This document shows, in pieces, positions 57,513 through 64,000 of a stretch of 64,000 nt of DNA. The position numbers and the translations under genes were made by a program. Location of the stretch: NCBI GenBank assembly GCA_951213105.1, contig OX578138.1:63773040-63837039 (forward strand), written 5' to 3'. Positions within the stretch are counted from its first letter, which is position 1. Each line of letters begins with the position of its first letter. Under the pieces are notes generated by a model. The model was not told the DNA's origin. It saw only the letters and a list, made by a program, of their open reading frames with translations, and did no database searches. Source of the stretch: Amaurobius ferox. Taxonomy: Eukaryota > Arthropoda > Arachnida > Araneae > Amaurobiidae.

Positions 57513-58366
57513 ATCTGATGTGGGCAGCACATGACTTTCCCTGCAGACTCAAATTCATATTTTTTTCTTTAATAATTTATTAAATTGAGTTTAATTGCAC
57601 AAAATAACACTAAATTTGCATTTTTAAATCAATTTCTGTTTTTATTTGGCAATTATGAGTTGTTCTTATTATTTTCCTCATCAAAAATTACGAATAAAAC
57701 AAGCATTTAATTGATATATTTAAACATACGTTGCTTTTCTTAGATTTTGCGATTTTTGAGGGCCATTTCGCAAAAAAAGTCAGGTTATTCTTTTCCGAAT
57801 AATACCAAAATCTAATCAGCACCAGAGTATCCCCCAAGTAACTTATCTATCAAATTTTGTGAAATTTGGACAATTAATATTTTAGTTAGAGTGAATACGT
57901 GACATCTTTGCGGGCCATTTCGTAAAAAAAGGCAGGTTGTTCTTTTCCGATTAATACCAAAATCTAATCAGCACCAGAGTATCGTACAAGTAACTTATCT
58001 ACCACATTTTGTGAAATTTGGACAATTAGTATTTTAGCTAGAGTGAATACATGAAATTTTTACCGGCCATTTCGCAAAAAAAGGCGGGTTCTGTTTTTAC
58101 GAATCGTACCAAAAACTAATCAGCACCAGGGTCATACCCAAGTGACTTACCTACAAAAATTTATCAAATTCGGTACATTAGTTTTTGAGTTAGAGTGGAT
58201 ACATACATTGCACAGACAGATACACACACGCACAGACGTCACGTTAAAAATGGTTTTTCGTATTCTAGAGGTCTCAAAACGTGTAGATCCGCCGAAAACT
58301 CGAGTTGTGATTTTCGGCATGATTCCAATACTTTCCCTATACATTGACATGTATTGCAGGGAAAGT
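57513..58366 (+). mobile_element. H1 element, full length (first of a tandem pair)
   Basis: Head CTGATGTGGGCAGCACATGA. The body has the AAATTTGGACAATTAGTATTTTAG block twice. The tail hairpin ends GTATTGCAGGGAAAGT. Confidence 0.8.
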
Positions 58367-58374
58367 AAAAAAAA

Positions 58375-59100
58375 TCTGACGCGGGCAGCACATGACTTTC
58401 CCTGCAGACTTATATTCACGTTCTCTTTATTTTAATTACATTTAATTCACTTTTAATTCAATTTTCGTTCTCATTTGATAACTGGACTTCTTTTCAAAGG
58501 TGGCGTAGAGAAAATACGAAAAACTAAAATATCTCAAATATCTTGGGAACGGTTAGTCTTAGTGTAATGGGATTGGTCTTATTCTTGTCTTCGTCAAAAA
58601 TTGCGTATTAAACAAGTATTTAATGGATATATTTGAGCATACGTAGTGTTTTATTTTAGATTTTCGTGATTTTTGCGGGCCATTTTTCAAAAACAGGCAG
58701 GTTATTGTTTTCCGAATCATACCAAAATCTAATCAGCACCAGATTGTCCCATAGCTAATTTATCTACCGAATTTTGTGAAATTCGGTCCATTAGTTTTTC
58801 CGCTAGAGTGGATACAAGCTTTTGATGGCCATTTCGCAAAAAGAGGCGGGTTCTTTTATCCCGAATCGTACCCAAAATTAATCAGCACCAGACTCGCCCA
58901 CATGTGACCTACCTACCGAATTTTATGAAATTCGGTCCATTAGTTTTTTAGTTAGAGTGGATACAAAATCTGCACAGACAGACACACACACAGACGTCAC
59001 GCTAAAAATGGTTTTTTCGTATTCTAGAGGTCTTGAAACGTGTAGATCCGTCGAAAACTCGAGTTGCGATTTTCGACATGATTCCAATACTTAAGTAAAA
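58375..59100 (+). mobile_element. H1 element (second of pair), hairpin eroded
   Basis: The head CTGACGCGGGCAGCACATGA follows the previous tail after about 8 A-rich bases. The tail stops at CAATACTTAAGTAAAA, so most of the hairpin is deleted. Confidence 0.7.
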
Positions 59101-59493
59101 AAGTAATAAGTAAGATAATAAAAAAAATTATAATAAAAATACGGAGTTATTAAGTGTAATTTTCTATGACTAATTTTCAATTTAAAATGTGTGTTTCATT
59201 TAGTATATATTGCCGAAATATACCTGTCAGGGTAATATGCGAATTTACCAAGTTCAGTAGCTCAAACTTTTTATTTAATATTTTATTGGCGCTTTAATTG
59301 CTGGTCATACAATGGAGGTAAGAGGACTAACTCTAACTTCATGGGTCAAATAATTCAGCTCCAACTAATCTATCTATAAACGAAGTTTGCGTTTGCATTA
59401 ACTAATTGCATTGTTTCAAACGTGGCGTTAAAAATAAAGAAGAAAGCAAGTCTCTCTAACTCCATGATTTAAAGTCTCCATAAATAGTTATAT
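59101..59493. other. AT-rich non-coding stretch
   Basis: It has M1-like scraps (CTCTAACTTCATGGG, CTCTAACTCCATGA). No gene is seen. Confidence 0.4.
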
Positions 59494-59536
59494 CCATGGA
59501 GGTAAAAGTAAGGAGTTAAATCTTCATATTAAAAAA

Positions 59537-60285
59537 TCTGATGTGGGCAGCACATGACTTTCCCTGCAGACTTATATTCACGTTTTCTTTATTTTAATTA
59601 AATTTAATTAACTTTTAATTCAATTTTCGTTCTCATTTGATAACTGGACTTATTTTCAAAGGTGGCGTAGAGAAAATACGAAGAAACTAAAATATCTCGA
59701 GAACGGCTAGTCCTAGTGTAATGGGGTTGGTCTTATTCTTTTCTTCGTTAAAAATTACGTATTAAACAAGCATTTAATGGATATATTTGAGCATATGTAT
59801 ATTTTTATTTTAGATTTTAGGAAATTTCCCGGGTCATTTCGCAAAAAAAAGCAGGTTATTTTTTTCCCGAATCGTACCAAAATCTAATCAGCACCAGAGT
59901 ATCCCACAAGTTACTTATCTACCAAATTTTGTTAAATTCGGTTCACTAGTTTTTCAGCTAGAGTGGATACAAGCTTTTGCGGGCCATTTCGCAAAAAAGG
60001 CGGGGTTTTTTTTATCTCGAATCATACCCAAAACTAATCAGCACCAAATTCGCCCACAAGTGACTTACCTACCAAATTTTGTGAAATTCGGTCCATTAGT
60101 TTTGCAGTTAGAGTGGATACAAAATCTGCACAGACAGACAGACACACACACAGACGTCACACTAAAAATAGTTTTTTCGTATTCTAGAGGTCTCGAAACG
60201 TGTAGATCCGTCGAAAACTCGAGTTGCGATTTTCGGCATGATTCCAATACTTTCCCTATACATTACCATGTATTGCAGGGAAAGT
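59537..60285 (+). mobile_element. H1 element, tandem copy 1 in M1
   Basis: 749 bp. Head CTGATGTGGGCAGCACATGA; subterminal ACTTTCCCTGCA near 59559; tail hairpin CTATACATTACCATGTATTG, then CAGGGAAAGT. Confidence 0.85.
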
Positions 60286-60290
60286 AAAAA

Positions 60291-61074
60291 TTTGATGTGG
60301 GCAGCACATGACTTTCCCTGCAGACTTGTATCCACGTTCTCTTTATTTTAATTAAATTCATTTCACTTCTAATTCAATTTCCGTTCTCATTCGGTAACCG
60401 GACTTGTTTTCAAAGGTGGTGTAGAGAAAATACGAAAAACTAAAATATCTCGAGAACGGCTAGTCCTAGTGTAATGGGGTTGGTCGTATTATTTTCGTCG
60501 TTAAAAATTACGTATTAAACGAGCATTTAATGGATATATTTGAGTATACCTAGTTCTTTAGTTTAGATTTTGACGATTTTTGCGGGCCATTTTGCAAAAA
60601 AAGGCAGGTTATTTTTTTCCGAATCGTACCAAAATCTAATCAGCACCAGGTTGGCCTACAAGCGACTTATCCACCAAATTTTGTGAAATTCGGTCCATTA
60701 GTTTTTCAGTTAGAGTGGATACAAGCTTTTGCGGGTCATTTCACAAAAAAGGCGGGTTCTTTTATTCCGAATCGTACCCAAAACTAATCAGCATTAGCCC
60801 CCCCCCCCACAAGTGACTTACCTACAACATTTTGTGAAATTCGGACCATTAGTTTTTGAATTAGAGTGGATACAAAATCTGCACAGACAGACACACAGAC
60901 AGACAGACAGACACACAGACAGACAGACAGACACACACACAGACGTCACGCTAAAAATGGTTTTTTCGTATTCTAGAGGTCTCGAAACGTGTAGATCCGT
61001 CGAAAACTCCAATTGTGATTTTCGGTATGATTCCAATACTTTCCCTATACATTACCATGTATTGCAGGGAAAGT
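60291..61074 (+). mobile_element. H1 element, tandem copy 2 in M1
   Basis: The head TTGATGTGGGCAGCACATGA starts five A/T bases after the previous tail. 784 bp, longer because of an expanded (CAGA)n tract (60890-60942). Its hairpin arms match those of copy 1. Confidence 0.85.
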
Positions 61075-61624
61075 AAAAAACGCCAATATCGTTTGACACA
61101 ATAATTCAGGTGGCGCTGGGATAAGTAGTCCTGTATTGCATGCATTTCTATGGCGAAAGACCTAAAATATTTATTTACACTGTCAATTTTGTAAAAATTA
61201 ATTATTAGTACAACGCAAAGAATAACTGAAGCAATAAAGAATATTCCTACATATTCAAAGTTATTTTACTTTCCAATTCATTTTTATCTCCACATATTCT
61301 GTACTCTATCCTACAACTATGAAAAAATACTGGTTAATTATACTCATAATTAAGGAATTCTTAATTTAAAAATTATTAAAATACATAAACTAAATACTAC
61401 GCCTTTCTATAAGGTCAATTAACAATAGCAACTACTTTACAAACACTAGCGGCACCTAGATATAATTCTCAAAGCATTACGGCATTTTCAAGAGTTTCAT
61501 CCATAGGAGTTTTATCTCCTCCTTTCTAACTCTATGATTATATCCATAGAGGTAAATTGTGTCTCTGTAAATTTATGGTTTCTCTAATATGACGTTTGAA
61601 AATGCCGTATAAAATGACATATGA

Positions 61625-62848
61625 AACGTTTGAAAATGCCATGATGCTTTGAGAATTATATCTAAATGTCACTAGTGTGAGTAAAGTAGCCGCTATTGTT
61701 AGTTGACACAAAAGAAAGGTGTAGTATTTGGTATATGTATTTTTGATTATTTTTAAATTAATTCCCTAATTATGAGTATAATTAACCAGTATTACTTTCC
61801 CTGCAATACATGGTAATGTACAGGGAAAGTATTGGAATCATGTCGAAAATCGCAACTCGAGTTTTCGACGGATCTACACGTTTCAAGACTTCTAGAATAC
61901 GAAAAAACCCTTTTTAGCGTGACGTCTGTGTGTCTGTCTGTCTGTGTGTCTGTCTGTCTGTCTGTGCAGATTTTGTATCCACTATAACTAAAAAACTAAT
62001 GGACCGAATTTCACAAAATTTGGTACGTAAGTCACTTGTGGGCGAGTCTGGTGCTGATTAGTTTTGGGTACGATTCGGGATAAAAAAAAACCGCATATTT
62101 TTGCGAAATGACCCGCAAAAGCTTGTATCCACTCTAACTAAAAAACTAATGGACCGAATTTCACAAAATTCGGCAGATGAGTCATTTGTGGGTTACGCTG
62201 GTGCTGATTAGATTTTGGTATGATTCGGAAAAAAATAACCTGCATTTTTTTGCAAAATGGCCTGCAAAAATCGTCCAAATCTAAACTAAAGAACTACGTA
62301 TGCTCAAATATATCCATTAAATGCTTGTTTAATACGTAATTTTTAGCGAAGAAAAGAATAAGACCAACCCCATTACATTAGGACTAGCCGTTCTCGAGAT
62401 ATTTTAGTTTTTCGTATTTTCTCTACCCACCTTTGAAAATAAGTCCGGTTACCGAATGAGAACGAAAATTGAATTAAAAGTGAAATAAATTTAATTAAAA
62501 TAAAGAGAACGTGGATATAAGTCTGCAGGGAAAGTCATGTGCTGCCCACATCAGATTCTTTCTTCATTGTTATAGGATAGAATACAGAACATAGGAAGAT
62601 AAAAATAAATGGAAAGGTAAAATAATTTTGTATACATATTCTTTATTGTTTCAGTTCTACTTTGGATTGCGCTAATAATTTATTTTTACAAAGTTGACAG
62701 TTTAAATAAATATTTTAGGCCTTCCACCATAGAAATGCATACAATACACTGCTACTTATTTTATCCCAGGGCCACCTGAATTGTTGTCTCAAGCGATATT
62801 GGTGTTTTCTTGATATGAAGTTTTAACTCCTTACTTTTACCTCCATGG
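61625..62848 (-). mobile_element. M1 MITE, minus orientation, split by a nested H1
   Basis: The left part ends at TAATTAACCAGTATT and the right part resumes at about 62570 with TATAGGATAGAATACAGAAC. It ends TTACTTTTACCTCCATGG. The order is the exact reverse of the plus-strand M1 copies. Confidence 0.75.
61794..62555 (-). mobile_element. H1 element nested in M1
   Basis: Complete. Hairpin ACTTTCCCTGCAATACATGG / AATGTACAGGGAAAGT, (GTCT)n, body with a duplicated core, head GTGCTGCCCACATCAGA. Confidence 0.8.
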
Positions 62849-63194
62849 TTCAAGCTTTTATTCTGCCATTATTGATTAGCTTCTTCAGCCTTTACTCAAC
62901 CAGGGCTTAACTGTATCCCGCATTGACGTAGAAAAAAGAAACCGTGTGGCGCCCATAAAGGAATTGTATTTTAACATTAACAGAATTTTAAGGAACAATA
63001 GATGTGATAACATAGAAATGACATAAATGAGAATGGCTGATTGTTAAATTAAAATTGTCAAAAAAAAAGTTATATGAATTCAATGGTAATCATTCTTATA
63101 TATGTCATTTCTATTTTATTACTTCTATTTTTCTTTAAAATTATGTTTATGTCCTAATACAATTCTTCTCTTCGCCCCACTGTTTTATTTTCAG
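62849..63194. other. AT-rich non-coding, ends in a strong splice acceptor
   Basis: It ends in TCTTCGCCCCACTGTTTTATTTTCAG, a long polypyrimidine tract. No gene is seen before it. Confidence 0.4.
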
Positions 63195-63242
63195 CATATA
63201 AGGATCCAGGCCGATGGACCCGAAATTGTTCCGCCTGAATAA
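63195..63242 (+). CDS. Possible short terminal exon
   Basis: After a strong acceptor, two frames are open to nearby stops. One gives HIRIQADGPEIVPPE then TAA at 63240-63242. The other gives YKDPGRWTRNCSA then TGA at 63236-63238. The GC content contrasts with the flanks. The frame cannot be chosen without the upstream exon. An H3 head begins about 13 bases after the stop. Confidence 0.3.
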   Translation, partial: HIRIQADGPEIVPPE

Positions 63243-63255
63243 CATTTTATAAAAT

Positions 63256-64000
63256 AAGAAAGACCAATCATGCACAAAGCATTAATTATGAAACACTTTC
63301 CAACTCAAATGCAATTTTATTTAAACATCTCTAAAATGCATTCAGCTCTGACATATTTTAAATTATCACAGTACTACAATAATTTATTATATTTAAAAAC
63401 TTAAAACTGTATCTAAAAAAATGAACTTTATTCAAATGACGTCTTCGAAATGTAAATCGTCTGGCTCTCTATGTAAAAGTAGTGAATATTTCATTCATAT
63501 CACTTATATTCCAGACTCCAGAGTTACATAATTTTGAGTGAAAAAATTCAGCAATTCTTTTACAACTCATCTTACAATCACGTGTTTACATTCTGCATCG
63601 ATTAAAATTAGGCTTCGTTGTAGAAATAATCTAAGTCTGATGAACATTTAAACAAAAAATATTGTAATTGCGTTGACACAGAATATACATTCACAGAAAA
63701 TACGCAAAAGTAAAGCGGTTTTAGGAGGGATGCAAACTAAATATAAATTTAAAAGAACTTTAAAATTCATGATTTTGACACTGGGAAAAAAGATGGATAC
63801 CATATTTTATTTTGAAGTGGATCACGCGATCTCTTCATATTATATGGGTGTAATTATTATTTTAATTTTTATCTAAATAAAAAACTACCGAATGTATTTT
63901 TCTAAAAAAAAAATTATATATTTTATGGGATAATTTGAATATTTCCTAAAATTTTCGAAGCAATTTTTAAATTTTAACTATGCTTAAAAAATGTTTAAAA
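63256..64000 (-). repeat. H3 element, minus orientation, runs off the window
   Basis: Head TAAGAAAGACCAATCATGC, arm AAACACTTTCCAAC and H3 body. The tail and microsatellite would lie beyond 64000. Confidence 0.75.

Larger units (their letters stand above)
59494..61536 (+). mobile_element. M1 MITE split by two tandem H1 copies
   Basis: The left 43 bases end in CTTCATATTAAAAA. The right part resumes at about 61080 with CGCCAATATCGTTTG and ends TTCTAACTCTATG. Flanks TTATATC are the same on both sides, one base short of 8. Removing 59537-61074 restores the uninterrupted M1 order. Confidence 0.8.

Overview
The window looks like a piece of an arthropod nuclear genome, most likely a chelicerate and possibly a spider. 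It is AT-rich and intron-dominated, carries no dense coding block, and is full of interspersed repeats. The species cannot be named from the sequence alone. The recognisable coding matter is sparse. There is the first coding exon of a two-pore-domain (K2P) potassium channel on the minus strand (11260-11701). There is a complete two-exon gene for a small secreted 12-cysteine protein with an IGFBP-N / fungal-protease-inhibitor-like pattern (31663-34512). An Arg/Lys-then-Ala/Glu-rich last exon lies at 54765-55028, and a minus-strand last exon of unknown identity at 46026-46216. Several weaker cysteine-bearing or short exon candidates lie at 8799, 38336, 43854, 44374 and 63195.

Most of the rest is non-autonomous mobile DNA. 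I grouped it by eye into families. H1 (about 0.75-0.85 kb) has head GATGTGGGCAGCACATGACT and a tail hairpin built on ACTTTCCCTGCA. H2 (about 0.9-1.4 kb) has a related head and a tail hairpin built on ACTTTCCTTATA. H3 (about 1.0-1.35 kb) has head CAAGAAAGATCAATCATGC and a tail hairpin built on AACACTTTCCAAC. H5 (about 2 kb) begins near TACTAGCAG and ends near ATTTATATAGA. H6 (about 0.6 kb) has two copies. M1 is a MITE of about 0.5 kb with imperfect terminal inverted repeats. H1, H2 and H3 each carry a subterminal inverted repeat, with one arm just inside the head and the other in a stem-loop at the tail, and a (CA/CAGA)n microsatellite. This is the architecture of Helentron-type rolling-circle elements (DINE-1 / mini-me / HINE-like). 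All five H families share a block made of the microsatellite followed by a conserved core.

Layout. 1-8.8 kb: H1, H3 and H5 copies and tRNA-derived SINEs. 9.3-13.7 kb: SINE, a piggyBac-like palindromic MITE, the K2P exon and a CpG-rich island. 14.8-22.9 kb: an H1 swarm with nested H1 and H3. 22.9-28 kb: H2 and H5, nested. 28-31.5 kb: SINE, a 46-bp perfect palindrome and H6. 31.6-34.7 kb: the cysteine-rich gene, with M1 and a microsatellite-bearing H2 fragment in its intron. 34.9-46.7 kb: H5, H3 and M1 copies and scattered exon candidates. 47-49.8 kb: a large foldback, a deleted Tc1 element and a GC-rich repeat block. 49.9-54.5 kb: H3, H1, H2 and H6. 54.7-55.4 kb: the Ala/Glu-rich last exon and its duplicated 3' region. 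56-64 kb: H3, tandem H1 pairs and two split M1 copies.

There is no operon or pathway here. The genes seem unrelated and are separated by repeats. The most informative content is the repeat biology: shared modules, reciprocal nesting that gives a relative age order, head-to-tail tandems and insertion next to splice acceptors.
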